From positions 992,001-1,056,000 of the forward strand of contig NZ_CDME01000002.1 of NCBI RefSeq assembly GCF_000826545.1: 64,000 bases of DNA, in the 5' to 3' direction. The stretch comes from Kibdelosporangium sp. MJ126-NF4. Lineage in GTDB: Bacteria > Actinomycetota > Actinomycetes > Mycobacteriales > Pseudonocardiaceae. The notes beneath the pieces were generated by a model that had not been told where the DNA came from, did no database searches, and worked only from the letters and a program-made list of their open reading frames with translations. The position numbers and the translations under genes were made by a program. Shown piece by piece: positions 23,782-32,287 of the stretch (position 1 is its first letter; every line of letters begins with the position of its first letter).

Positions 23782-26700
23782 TCAGGAGGTCGTTCCCCGG
23801 TTGGCGGAGCTGGACGTCATCAGCGGGTAGGCGTCAATGATCGTTTGCTCGACACTGTTGCCGTCGGCGTCGGACGCGCTGGCCCGCAACGACACAGACG
23901 GCGCGCCGACCGGGTGGTACAACAGGAGATATTCGCCGTACAGCGCGGCCTTCTCCCACGTGGCACCATGGTCATAGGACACCTCGGTAGAAGTCAGTGT
24001 GGGCTGGGAGGCCGAGCCCGCCTGCGTCTGGACATGGACCGGCACCGCGAACACCACCCCGGTGCGGGCGTGCTCCGCCGCGTCCAGCTTCGGTGTGAAC
24101 CGAATCGCCGAGACCGGAAGCGCGGTCACGGCAGGGGAGTGGTCGGACTGGAACGTCCACGCGGCCGAGACACGGGACGCCTTCGAATACCCGGACCTCG
24201 ACGCCTCCGCGGTCAGCTGGTACCGGGCCGATCCCTGCGGCACAGCCAGCCGGACATACCCCGCTTCCTGGCTCTCGCTGAGCAACTCGCCGTTGCGGTA
24301 GAGCTTCGTGGACGCGTTGTCCGCCGCGGAGAACCCGGCATTGCCCGAGCCGTCGCCGAAAAGCGGAACCTGGGCGACCAGCGTGTCCCCGCGTTGCTGG
24401 ACCCACGGCGTACCACGATTGTCCGAGAAGGACGGTCCGAACACACCACGGTAGAACGACTCCGCATACGACTTGCCCGGCACGTAGTGCCGCGGCGGGC
24501 CGTTGAGACCGCCCTGGTAGCCGTTGGCGTCCATCACGTTCATCCGCCGGGCCCAGTCGGCATTCTCGCCACCGTAGTACTCGGTGCGGATTCCCGGTGT
24601 GGACGGCGTGATCGCGCCGAGCCCCCAGTCACCACGGTCGTGCGGCGACGACGTCGACCCGACCAACGCGGACTGACCGGGCAGCAACGGCCCGAGGTCG
24701 ACCTTCACCGTGGCGAGGTCGCTGTACTGGATCTCCTTGGTGATCCCGGACGGCGTGCGGCCCTTGGTGTACCAGGCGAGGCCGTAGAACTCGTCCCCGG
24801 CTGTCCAACTTGTCCCGAGCTGGCCGAGCACCTCGTCGGAGTCCGGGCCGAGATGGGCGAGGCCCACGTGGTCGGCGTTCCCGCCGAAGGACAGATTGGA
24901 CACCAGGTAGCGGCCGGTCGCCGACGTGCGTTCGAAACCGACCTGGAGCATCGAGAGCGCGGCGGACTCGACCGGGAGTGTGATCGCGATCGGCTTGGTC
25001 TGCCTGGCGTCGAGCTCGATCGTGACCGGACCGGAGACGGTCAGGTTCGGGTAGTTGATCACGTCGTGGGTGTGCGGCTCGCTGCCGAGGATGGAACTGG
25101 TCAGCAGGTACCGGCCTTTGCGCAGCCGCTGGGTGAGCGTGCCGTCCAGTGTCGCGTCGGGGAACACCCGGTCACCGGTGTCCACATTGATCAGATAGGC
25201 CGATGTGAAGTCGGCGGGCTCGCCGTTGCGGCCGGTCGCGTTGAGCGTCAGGTCGTAGCTCTCCACCTCGAGGTCGACCTCGACGGCGGTCCGGACCCGC
25301 TGTCCGCCGCCGGTGGCCACGATCGCGCCGCCGAACTGACCGCCGTCGGCGACCGTGCTGGTCGCGGCTGTGGCGATCGCCGTGGCCTTGCCGTGCGGCG
25401 GAACAACCAGGTGAGCGGGCGAGACTGTGAACAAGTTGGCGGGGCCGTTGGTCTCCGCTCGCAGATCGAGTGTGACCGGCTCGGGGCCGTCGTTGGCGTA
25501 CGTGATGTCCTTGCGCAGGTCGGGTTCGCCTGCGTGCGGCCATCGGTGCTGGCCGAAACTCGCGCTGCTCGGCTCGGCGCTGACTGTCTGCTTCATCGCC
25601 GTGGCCGAGTCCACCCGTCCCGCTCCCTGCTGGAACGGTGTGAGCCCCGGAGTCGGCGTGCTCGACCCGACCAGCGTAGCCTTGAGTTGGCTGCCGGAGA
25701 ACTCAGGATGCTGCTGGGCAAGCAAAGCCGCCGCCCCGGCGACGTGTGGCGTCGCCTGGGAGGTGCCCGAGAGTGCGGTGTAGCCGTCGACGACGGGCTC
25801 ACCGATCCGCCCGGCTGAGTGCAGCGCGGCCACGATGCCGACACCGGGCCCGGTGATGTCCGGTTTGATCACTCCACCGCCCTCACGGGGCCCGCGGCTG
25901 GAGAAGTCGGCGAGCTTGTCGTCCCGGTCGACGGCGCCGACAGCCAGGGCGGCATCCGCGCTGGCCGGGGAGTTGATCGTGGCGTCGGCGGGCCCGTAGT
26001 TGCCCGCCGCGATCACGAACAGGGTGCCGAACTGGGCCGACAGCCGGTTGACGGCCTCCTCCACCGGGTCGACATCGGCGGTGTCGAAGCCGCCGAGGCT
26101 CATGTTGATCACGTCCGCACCCTGCTGGGCGGCCCACTGCATCCCGGCGATGATCGCGGAGTCCGCGCCGAAACCGTTGTCCGCGAGCACTTTGACGTCC
26201 AGGATGCGGGCGTCCGGCGCGACACCCCGGAATTTGCCCCCCGACTTCGCCCCAGTGCCCGCCACGATCGACGCCACGTGCGTGCCGTGGCCGTAGCGGT
26301 CGACGTTGTCGCGTGAGCTGGAGAAGTTCTTCTCGCCGACCTCCCGGGACGCCAGGTCCGGGTGGGTCTGGTCGACGCCGGTGTCCAGGACCGCGACCGT
26401 CACGCCCTTGCCGGTGTGCCCGGCCTGCCACGCGGCCGGTGCCCCGATCTGCGGCACGCTTCGGTCCAGCGCCGCGCCGCGCCTGGCGTCCAGCCAGACC
26501 CGCTTGATCCCGCCAGCCTTCGCGCCTGCCCAGACATCACCGCCACCGGCTGCGAGCGCGACGGCCCCGATGCTCGGCAGATCGGCGGCGGCCTGGACGG
26601 TCCCCGGCCTGTGCCCGTCCTCGTACTGCACGATCACGGGCACGTTCGGCTTGCCGTAGCCGCTGTCGCGCAGTTCGGTGACGTCGAACAGCCGCTCGTC

Positions 26701-27018
26701 GAGTACTCCCTTTGCCAGCAACGGCATTGCGTCGCTCGGCACAACGAAGCTGTGTCCCTTCGACTGGTACACGGAGAAATCCTGGCGTTCCCTGCCGGGC
26801 GCGGGCCGCATATACCTAGGAGTCCCCTGCGCACTCAGGAAAACCTGATCACCGGTGAGCAGTGTTATGGCCCCGGACTGTGCCCCGGCGAGTGTCCCCG
26901 AGAGTGTCCCGGACAGTGTCACGGTGGACGCGGCCTGCGCCGTCGGCGGCGTCAGAAGCGCTGCTGTCAAGGAGAAAACGACGGCACCAGCCGCCTGGCC
27001 CCGATACCGACCGCGCAC
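23782..27018 (-). CDS. Large secreted subtilisin-like serine protease (S8)
   Basis: About 1079 residues. Signal peptide ending PPTAQA, a propeptide-like region (about 30-180), then the S8 catalytic domain. This has Asp in VAVLDTGVDQTHPDL, His in YGHGTHVASIVAG, Asn in VIAAGNYG and Ser in LSGTSQATPHVAGAAA. A C-terminal region of about 550 residues of beta-sandwich type follows, as in actinomycete 1100-residue subtilases. The upstream ATG at 27030 carries GGAGG inside its own first codons, placed 5 nt before the GTG at 27018, so GTG is the probable start. The propeptide begins with small SGTL repeats. Likely an extracellular nutritional protease. Confidence 0.92.
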   Translation of the reverse strand: MRGRYRGQAAGAVVFSLTAALLTPPTAQAASTVTLSGTLSGTLAGAQSGAITLLTGDQVFLSAQGTPRYMRPAPGRERQDFSVYQSKGHSFVVPSDAMPLLAKGVLDERLFDVTELRDSGYGKPNVPVIVQYEDGHRPGTVQAAADLPSIGAVALAAGGGDVWAGAKAGGIKRVWLDARRGAALDRSVPQIGAPAAWQAGHTGKGVTVAVLDTGVDQTHPDLASREVGEKNFSSSRDNVDRYGHGTHVASIVAGTGAKSGGKFRGVAPDARILDVKVLADNGFGADSAIIAGMQWAAQQGADVINMSLGGFDTADVDPVEEAVNRLSAQFGTLFVIAAGNYGPADATINSPASADAALAVGAVDRDDKLADFSSRGPREGGGVIKPDITGPGVGIVAALHSAGRIGEPVVDGYTALSGTSQATPHVAGAAALLAQQHPEFSGSQLKATLVGSSTPTPGLTPFQQGAGRVDSATAMKQTVSAEPSSASFGQHRWPHAGEPDLRKDITYANDGPEPVTLDLRAETNGPANLFTVSPAHLVVPPHGKATAIATAATSTVADGGQFGGAIVATGGGQRVRTAVEVDLEVESYDLTLNATGRNGEPADFTSAYLINVDTGDRVFPDATLDGTLTQRLRKGRYLLTSSILGSEPHTHDVINYPNLTVSGPVTIELDARQTKPIAITLPVESAALSMLQVGFERTSATGRYLVSNLSFGGNADHVGLAHLGPDSDEVLGQLGTSWTAGDEFYGLAWYTKGRTPSGITKEIQYSDLATVKVDLGPLLPGQSALVGSTSSPHDRGDWGLGAITPSTPGIRTEYYGGENADWARRMNVMDANGYQGGLNGPPRHYVPGKSYAESFYRGVFGPSFSDNRGTPWVQQRGDTLVAQVPLFGDGSGNAGFSAADNASTKLYRNGELLSESQEAGYVRLAVPQGSARYQLTAEASRSGYSKASRVSAAWTFQSDHSPAVTALPVSAIRFTPKLDAAEHARTGVVFAVPVHVQTQAGSASQPTLTSTEVSYDHGATWEKAALYGEYLLLYHPVGAPSVSLRASASDADGNSVEQTIIDAYPLMTSSSANRGTTS

Positions 27019-27112
27019 GAGTGCCTCCATGGGATCACCGTGTGCGGACAGTAATCCGCCGTCGAGCCCGTCCACAAGAGCCGGACGGAGCACAGGGAGG
27101 CTCAGCCGGTGG

Positions 27113-27925
27113 TCAACGCCCGAGGCGTGGCGTTTTGAACCGGCGCAGAGTGTCCTCCGGGCTCATCGCCACCCGGCTGAGGTGGTTCAGCGCGTGCCGG
27201 ATGATCGCTGTGCATTCGGCGTTCTGGGTGTCCTGGATGCCGACCAGCGTCTCGGTGAAGGCCGCGTCGGCTTCGAAAGGATCGTCGAACGACAGCAACA
27301 CCACCGAACCGTGCAGACCGGCGTGTAGTGCGTTGCGCTGGGGGACGACCTGGATCGTGACGTTCGGCATCTCGGCGCGGCGGATCAGCAGGTCACGTTG
27401 TGCGCGGTTGACCCCTTGGCGCAGTACCGGTTCGTGGATGAGGGCATGCAGGTGCAGGCGCGGTTCGCCGAACAGTCGTTCCTGCTGGCGCATCCGCAGG
27501 GCCGCGAACTGCCTGGCGGTGTCCTTGGCCGTGTTCATCGACGCGCGGGCGTAGTCCTCGGTCTGCAGCAGCGTCGGGATGTGCCCGAGTTGGAACTCGT
27601 ACTTGTGCGCGGCCTCGTCCTCCATCCTGATGTAACGGGTGTCCTCCAGTGGGAAGTCGCGCCACCACGGTCGTTCCCGCGCCAGCTCCCACAGCTTGAT
27701 GTAGGGCCCGTAGTCGCAGCTCGGGATGCCGTAGGCGTCCAGCATCATCACGAGTTCGTGGTACGTCGGCAGTTGGCGGCGTTCGATCCGGCTCAGCTTC
27801 TTGTACTCGATGTGGACGCGCAGGCTCGCCTCCTCCTGGGTGAGCCGGAGTTGCTCGCGCAGTGTCTTGAGGGCTCGCAGCAGTTGCCTGCCGAAGTAGT
27901 TCTGATCGTGGGTGATGCCGGGCAT
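27113..27925 (-). CDS. XRE-family regulator with DUF5753 (Scr1/WhiJ type)
   Basis: 270 residues. Helix-turn-helix at about 15-70 (LKTLREQLRLTQEEASLRV, YKKLSRIERRQ), then DUF5753 (YEFQLGHIPTLLQTEDYARA, QQERLF, EPVLRQGV, IQVVPQRNALHAGLHGSVVLL). Regulators of this kind (WhiJ and Scr1 groups) act with DUF397 proteins in actinomycete development and antibiotic production. It is divergent from a second regulator of the same family, with two TACGTA-centred palindromes between them. Its own DUF397 partner is not adjacent; the DUF397 gene follows the other regulator. Confidence 0.88.
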   Translation of the reverse strand: MPGITHDQNYFGRQLLRALKTLREQLRLTQEEASLRVHIEYKKLSRIERRQLPTYHELVMMLDAYGIPSCDYGPYIKLWELARERPWWRDFPLEDTRYIRMEDEAAHKYEFQLGHIPTLLQTEDYARASMNTAKDTARQFAALRMRQQERLFGEPRLHLHALIHEPVLRQGVNRAQRDLLIRRAEMPNVTIQVVPQRNALHAGLHGSVVLLSFDDPFEADAAFTETLVGIQDTQNAECTAIIRHALNHLSRVAMSPEDTLRRFKTPRLGR

Positions 27926-27986
27926 GTCCTGTTCTTTCGCCTGTGGTGACCGTCGCCGGATGTCCCGGCAGTCGGGAAACTAGTCT

Positions 27987-28039
27987 AGGTACGTACCTGG
28001 GGGACATCACCTGATTGTGTACTTCAAGTACGTACTTGA
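27987..28039. promoter_or_regulatory. Two GTACGTAC-centred palindromes between divergent regulators
   Basis: Site 1 AGGTACGTACCT (27987-27998) and site 2 TCAAGTACGTACTTGA (28024-28039) are perfect palindromes sharing the core GTACGTAC, with centres 39 nt apart (about four helical turns). Another GTACTT immediately precedes site 2 (28018-28023). This is probably the binding region for one or both flanking XRE regulators. Confidence 0.7.
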
Positions 28040-28058
28040 GTCCGGCAGACTGTCCGGC

Positions 28059-28910
28059 ATGGCAGACACCGACGACCTGAGCCCCGGCTCGCTGGTCCGG
28101 CGCTGGCGGCTGGGCAAGCGGCTGCGGGGCATGCGCGAGGACGCGGGCAAGACGATGAACGAGGCCGCCGCGTACATCGGTGTGAAGCGCCCGACGATCA
28201 GCCGGATCGAGACCGGCAGGCAGGCGATCCTGGCCAAGAACGTGAAGTTCCTCTGCCAGTTCTACGGCGTCGGCGCGCCCGAGGTGGACACGCTGATGCG
28301 CCAGGCCGAGGAGTCGAACGAGCGCGGCTGGTGGGTGTCTCATTCGGACACGATGCCGGACTGGTTCGAGATCTACGTTGGCTTCGAAGCGGATGCGAAG
28401 GAGATCCTGACCTACAGCTCGGAAGTGGTACCCGGCCTGTTGCAGACCTCGGACTACATGTGGGCGCTGAACAGGGGTGCCGCCATGGGGAAGATCAACA
28501 TGTTGGCGGCCGAGAAGCTGATCTCCTTCCGGCAGGATCGTCAGGAGCGGTTGATTGACCGCCACACTCCCTACCACGTGGTGTTGAACGAGGCCGTGCT
28601 CAGGCGGCGGATTGGTGACATGCCAGGCCTGATCTGGCACCTGATCGAGATGTCCGAGCGTGACCACGTCACCCTGCAAGTGCTCACCTTCGACTCAGGG
28701 GCGCATCCCGGGATGAAAGGCCCGTTCAACCTGGTGACCTTGCCCGAAGAGCCTGCACCGAACTTCGTGTACGTCGAGCACGAGGACGGTGCGGTCTACA
28801 TGGAGCGTCAGTCGGACCTCAACCGATACATCGCTGTGTCGGAAGCGCTCAAGACTCAAGCGCTGTCACCGAAGAAAACCCGCGACTTCCTGGTTACCCT
28901 TGCCCTGTAA
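28059..28910 (+). CDS. XRE-family regulator with DUF5753 (Scr1/WhiJ type)
   Basis: 283 residues. Helix-turn-helix at about 10-70 (LGKRLRGMREDAGKTMNEAAAYIGVKRPTISRIETGRQ) followed by DUF5753 (VPGLLQTSDYMWAL, RQDRQERLI, VLNEAVLRRRIGD, LQVLTFDSGAHPGMKGPFNLV). ATG at 28059 is chosen because the upstream in-frame codons run through the palindromic operator. A DUF397 gene follows after 30 nt on the same strand, the standard pair in which the regulator binds DNA and the DUF397 protein modulates it. Confidence 0.9.
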   Translation: MADTDDLSPGSLVRRWRLGKRLRGMREDAGKTMNEAAAYIGVKRPTISRIETGRQAILAKNVKFLCQFYGVGAPEVDTLMRQAEESNERGWWVSHSDTMPDWFEIYVGFEADAKEILTYSSEVVPGLLQTSDYMWALNRGAAMGKINMLAAEKLISFRQDRQERLIDRHTPYHVVLNEAVLRRRIGDMPGLIWHLIEMSERDHVTLQVLTFDSGAHPGMKGPFNLVTLPEEPAPNFVYVEHEDGAVYMERQSDLNRYIAVSEALKTQALSPKKTRDFLVTLAL

Positions 28911-28940
28911 CACCTGGGCAAGCAGGAAGGAGCGCCAGTC

Positions 28941-29171
28941 GTGGTGCGCGAACTGGCTTGGCGGAAGAGCAGCCTCAGCATGCCAAATGGCGGTGACTGC
29001 GTAGAGGTGGCCTGGCGGAAGAGCAGCTTCAGCATGCCGGACGGCGGTGACTGCGTGGAGATTGCCCTAGGACCCACTGTCGTTGGAGTCCGGGACAGCA
29101 AGAACAGCGAGGGCGGCGTTCTGATGTTCGATGCCGCTCAGTGGCGGGCCTTCGTGGCACGTCAGCCCTGA
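28941..29171 (+). CDS. DUF397 protein with internally duplicated N-terminal half
   Basis: 76 residues, GTG start, AAGGAG 8 nt upstream. DUF397 proteins (BldB-like regulators) normally have one WRKSS-x-GGDCVEVA unit, then VAVRDSK and a WRAFV end. Here the unit AWRKSSLSMPNGGDCVEV is directly repeated as AWRKSSFSMPDGGDCVEI before GVRDSKNSEGGVLMF and QWRAFVARQP. The partner regulator lies 30 nt upstream. The second unit is joined to the normal C-terminal half, so the extra copy is an N-terminal addition. Confidence 0.9.
   Translation: MVRELAWRKSSLSMPNGGDCVEVAWRKSSFSMPDGGDCVEIALGPTVVGVRDSKNSEGGVLMFDAAQWRAFVARQP
28956..29063 (+). repeat. 54-bp in-frame tandem duplication inside the DUF397 gene
   Basis: Units 28956-29009 and 29010-29063 agree at 46 of 54 positions. 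Of the six codons that differ, three are synonymous and three conservative (Leu/Phe, Asn/Asp, Val/Ile). This suggests that both copies stayed under selection after duplication. Confidence 0.9.
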
Positions 29172-29227
29172 GGTTCCCCGCGTCGATCCGTGGCCGAGTC
29201 GCTCACGCGGCTCGGCGCCCCGGGTGG

Positions 29228-29971
29228 TCAGGCCTGATCACGCGCGGACCGCCGCTGCCATGACCTGTGCTGCTCTGGCCGCTGCGCCAGCGTCTCGACC
29301 AGCCTGATCAGCTGCCACCTTCCTTCCGGCTCGCCGAGCATGTGCTGGGCCTGGCTGGCCACCACCGCCAACGGCAGTCCGCCCGGATCGTCCAGCACCG
29401 CCTCGAAGTAACGCTCACCGGGCCGTGCCTCCAGCACATGCCGTGCGAAGTCCGCCGCCAGAGCCTCGGCGTCCGCCACCTCGTCCAGCAAGTTGGCCAT
29501 CAGCTGGGGATCGACTCGGTCTGCCGTCTCGATCACGTGCGTCAGCTGCCAGAGCGCCTCCGGCCCGCCTGTGCACCGCCGCACGACGGTCTGGGCCTCC
29601 GCGGCCACCGTCCGTACCGTGAGGTTCTTCAGCTCGCCCCGGCTCAGGCCTTCCCGGACCAGGTCACGCTGCCAGCACACCGACACGGCCAGCACCGCCA
29701 CCCACAGGATCTCCTCGGCGAGCCTGCTGCCCGTGATCCGGATCTTCGCGTGCGCGCCGCTGGCGTCGGCCAGTGCCGTCATGCTGGCCTCACCACTGAA
29801 CAAGGCCTTCGCCGTGCTCAGATAGATCCGGGACAGATCCTGCTGCTCCGGGGTGAGCTCCTCGGCACACACCTTGATCACGTGCTCGGCGAACGCGAGG
29901 GACAGCACCTTGCCGCGCATCGGGTCCGCGGCACGCAGCTGCTGCTCCAGCACATTCGAAACGGTAATCAC
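29228..29971 (-). CDS. Hypothetical helical protein
   Basis: 247 residues, GTG start (VITVSNVLEQQL). The sequence is almost entirely predicted helix (AEHVIKVCAEELTPEQQDLSRIYL, EILWVAVLAVSVCW, DEVADAEALAADFARHVLEA), without transmembrane logic or a catalytic motif. Codon choice is consistent with a real gene. I do not recognise a family. It stands alone between the DUF397 gene (convergent) and the SLC13-type transporter (divergent), which argues against a tight functional link with either. Confidence 0.55.
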   Translation of the reverse strand: MITVSNVLEQQLRAADPMRGKVLSLAFAEHVIKVCAEELTPEQQDLSRIYLSTAKALFSGEASMTALADASGAHAKIRITGSRLAEEILWVAVLAVSVCWQRDLVREGLSRGELKNLTVRTVAAEAQTVVRRCTGGPEALWQLTHVIETADRVDPQLMANLLDEVADAEALAADFARHVLEARPGERYFEAVLDDPGGLPLAVVASQAQHMLGEPEGRWQLIRLVETLAQRPEQHRSWQRRSARDQA

Positions 29972-30070
29972 AGGTATAGATTCTGGCTCAGGTCGGTTCG
30001 TCCCGTTCGTCCGGCGGGTGTGTCACCCTGAAACTTCCTCACTTGGCGACCCAGCGGATGGGAGACGGCC

Positions 30071-31669
30071 ATGGCTGATCAGAACCGCCATCGCACCGAT
30101 GTGGACAGCGCGTTGCTCGGCCATGCGACGTACCGCAGTCTCGGTGAGCAGAAACTCTCCCCGGCCGAGGAACGGTTCGAGAAGACCCGGCGCACCGTCG
30201 GTTTATGGCTGGCCCCGTTGGTGACCATCGTGTTCCTGGCGTTACCCCTTGACCTGGCGGGCAACCAGCAGACCTTGGCTGGCGTCCTGCTCGGCGTCAT
30301 CGTCCTGTGGGTCACCGAGGCGGTGCCGATCCCGGTCGGCGGCCTGATCGGTGTGGCGATGATCGTCCTTCTTGGTGTCGTGCCCGCGGAGGAGGCGCTC
30401 GGACCGTTCGGCTCGTCGACGATCTTCACGTTCATCGGGGCGTTCATCCTCGCCCAGGCCATGCTGAAACACGGCATCGCGCGCCGGTTCGCCTTCCGCA
30501 TCCTGGCGTTGCCGCGGGTGGGCTCGTCGACGTTCGGCGTGATCGCCGCGTTCGGCGGGATCACGTGTGTGCTGTCGGCGTTCGTGTCCAACACCGCGAC
30601 CGTGGCGATGCTGTTGCCCACTGCGGTCGGCATTCTCGCTGTGATCGCGAAGCTGTTGCAGGACAGGGGACTGGTCGCTGAGGACTTCGACCCGCTGCGG
30701 CTGCGGGTGGGCGCCGCGCTGCTGCTGATGCTCGCCTACGGTGCCAGCGTCGGCGGTCTGCTGACACCCGTGGGCAGCCCGCCGAACCTGATCGGCCGCG
30801 GTCTGATCGAGAAGGCGACCGGGGAGCGGATCTCGTTCGCGCAGTGGTTCCTGATCGCGTTGCCGATCTGCGCGTTGATGTTCGTGCTGCTCGTGGTCGT
30901 GCTGCTGTTGCTCAACCGGCCGGAGATCCGTCGCATCGAGGGCGTGAGCGAGTACGTCGCCCAGCAGCGCGCCGAGATGGGGCCGCTGTCGCGTGCGGAG
31001 AAGAACACGTTGGTCGCGTTCGGCATCACGGTCACACTGTGGATCGCGCCCGGTGTCGTCGCGGTGATCTTCGGCAACGACTCCGCGGTGTACGCGGCCG
31101 TCAGCGGGCGCCTCAACGAGGGCATCGTGGCCGTGCTCGGCGCGGCGCTGCTGTACCTGCTGCCTACCGACTGGTCCAAGCGGGAGTTCACGCTGCGCTG
31201 GCGGGACGCGGCCGAGATCGACTGGGGCACGATCGTGCTGTTCGGCACCGGCATCATCTTCGGCTCGCTGCTGGCCAGTACCGGGCTGGCCAAGACGCTC
31301 GGCCAGTCCGCGTCGCAGTCGCTCGGGCTGAGTAGCACGGTCACCATCACCATCTTCGCGGTCGTGCTGGCCGTGCTGGTGTCGGAGACCACGAGCAACA
31401 CCGCGTCCGCGTCGGTCGTGGTGCCGATCATCATCCCGATCGCCGTCGCGGCGGGCGCGAACCCGTTCGTGCCCGCGCTGGCCGCGACGTTCGCGGCGTC
31501 GTTCGGCTTCATGCTGCCGGTGTCCACGCCGCAGAACGCGGTGGTCTACGGCTCGGGCGCGGTGTCGATCACCAGGATGATCCGGTCGGGTATCTCGTTC
31601 GACGTGCTCGGCGCGATCCTGATCCTGCTCGGCCTGCCGGTGATGGTCGCGCTGGTCGGCCTGGGGTGA
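30071..31669 (+). CDS. SLC13/DASS-family anion (dicarboxylate) transporter
   Basis: 532 residues with about 11-12 membrane segments after a cytoplasmic N-terminus of about 45 residues. The two re-entrant hairpin motifs of divalent anion:Na+ symporters are present: FVSNTATVAMLLP in the first half and SETTSNTASASVVVP in the second, plus LPVSTPQNAVVYGSG near the end and TPVGSPPNLIG in the middle. The substrate is a dicarboxylate or sulfate-like anion; which one is not decidable. GGGAG lies upstream of the ATG. Confidence 0.9.
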   Translation: MADQNRHRTDVDSALLGHATYRSLGEQKLSPAEERFEKTRRTVGLWLAPLVTIVFLALPLDLAGNQQTLAGVLLGVIVLWVTEAVPIPVGGLIGVAMIVLLGVVPAEEALGPFGSSTIFTFIGAFILAQAMLKHGIARRFAFRILALPRVGSSTFGVIAAFGGITCVLSAFVSNTATVAMLLPTAVGILAVIAKLLQDRGLVAEDFDPLRLRVGAALLLMLAYGASVGGLLTPVGSPPNLIGRGLIEKATGERISFAQWFLIALPICALMFVLLVVVLLLLNRPEIRRIEGVSEYVAQQRAEMGPLSRAEKNTLVAFGITVTLWIAPGVVAVIFGNDSAVYAAVSGRLNEGIVAVLGAALLYLLPTDWSKREFTLRWRDAAEIDWGTIVLFGTGIIFGSLLASTGLAKTLGQSASQSLGLSSTVTITIFAVVLAVLVSETTSNTASASVVVPIIIPIAVAAGANPFVPALAATFAASFGFMLPVSTPQNAVVYGSGAVSITRMIRSGISFDVLGAILILLGLPVMVALVGLG

Positions 31670-31766
31670 AAGGTTGTGACAAGGTCCGGCTGAGACGGTG
31701 CTCGGTGCTACCCGATGGGCCTCCGTGGACGGGAGACCTCGGACGAAAAGGGGAGGATCGAGCACA

Positions 31767-32237
31767 GTGAACAAATCCAGAATCACGGCGCTGCTGGCGA
31801 TCATCGGCCCGCTGCTGGCCCTGGCCATGGTGTTGTCGCCCAGCGCGAGTTCCCAGGTCGGGGCCGGACCGTCGGCCGAGGTCGAGGCCGCCGGTCCGTG
31901 CAACGGGCTGCCGAGCCCACTGCCTCGGTGCAAGGTGATCCAGGCCTGTGAGACGCAAACTCCGAACGTGTTCCTGCGCGGCTGGCGGACGCCCGACATG
32001 ACCGGGGCCTCCTGCGACATGATGGCTTACGCGCAGCTCGACCTGTGCGTCACTGTCAACGAGACCGACGCGGGGTTCTCGTCGGTGGCGAGCATCCTCA
32101 ACAGCGGCGGGCGCGGATACAGCCTCAAGATCTATTCCGGCCGCCGGTGTTACGGCTACATCAAGACCATCGGTGGCAGCGCACCTGACTACCAGCACAA
32201 GGCCCCGCCGAAGGTGTACTCCTTCAGCAAGGCGTGA
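31767..32237 (+). CDS. Small secreted cysteine-rich protein, function unknown
   Basis: 156 residues, GTG start with GGGAGG 10 nt upstream. The signal peptide (NKSRITALLAIIGPLLALAMVLSPSASS) leads to a mature domain with six cysteines (GPCNGLP, RCKVIQAC, ASCDMM, DLCVTV, RRCYGY), enough for three disulfides. It ends in a short beta-rich region (GYSLKIYSGRRCYGYIKTIG). No family recognised. A strong hairpin follows 5 nt after the stop. Confidence 0.75.
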   Translation: MNKSRITALLAIIGPLLALAMVLSPSASSQVGAGPSAEVEAAGPCNGLPSPLPRCKVIQACETQTPNVFLRGWRTPDMTGASCDMMAYAQLDLCVTVNETDAGFSSVASILNSGGRGYSLKIYSGRRCYGYIKTIGGSAPDYQHKAPPKVYSFSKA

Positions 32238-32242
32238 AAGAA

Positions 32243-32274
32243 CCCGGGGTCTGACGTCGTTGTCAGACCCCGGG
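32243..32274 (+). terminator. Strong hairpin after the Cys-rich secreted protein gene
   Basis: 13-bp perfect stem (arm CCCGGGGTCTGAC) with a 6-nt loop GTCGTT. No T-tract follows on the plus strand. The same stem occurs after the next gene (33109-33140). Confidence 0.75.
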
Positions 32275-32275
32275 C

Positions 32276-32281
32276 TACTGT
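32276..32281 (+). promoter_or_regulatory. -10 hexamer of a likely leaderless promoter
   Basis: TACTGT begins 2 nt after the terminator hairpin and ends 6 nt before the GTG at 32288, so termination of one gene and initiation of the next are almost contiguous. Confidence 0.5.
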
Positions 32282-32287
32282 TGCTCG

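Noticed and set aside
23470..25818. 782-codon plus-strand frame opposite the subtilase
   Set aside because: No motif and biased residues; the subtilase on the other strand has all catalytic motifs.
27113..29171. Classical toxin-antitoxin module
   Set aside because: XRE-DUF5753 with DUF397 is the WhiJ/Scr1 regulatory arrangement; no toxin domain is visible.
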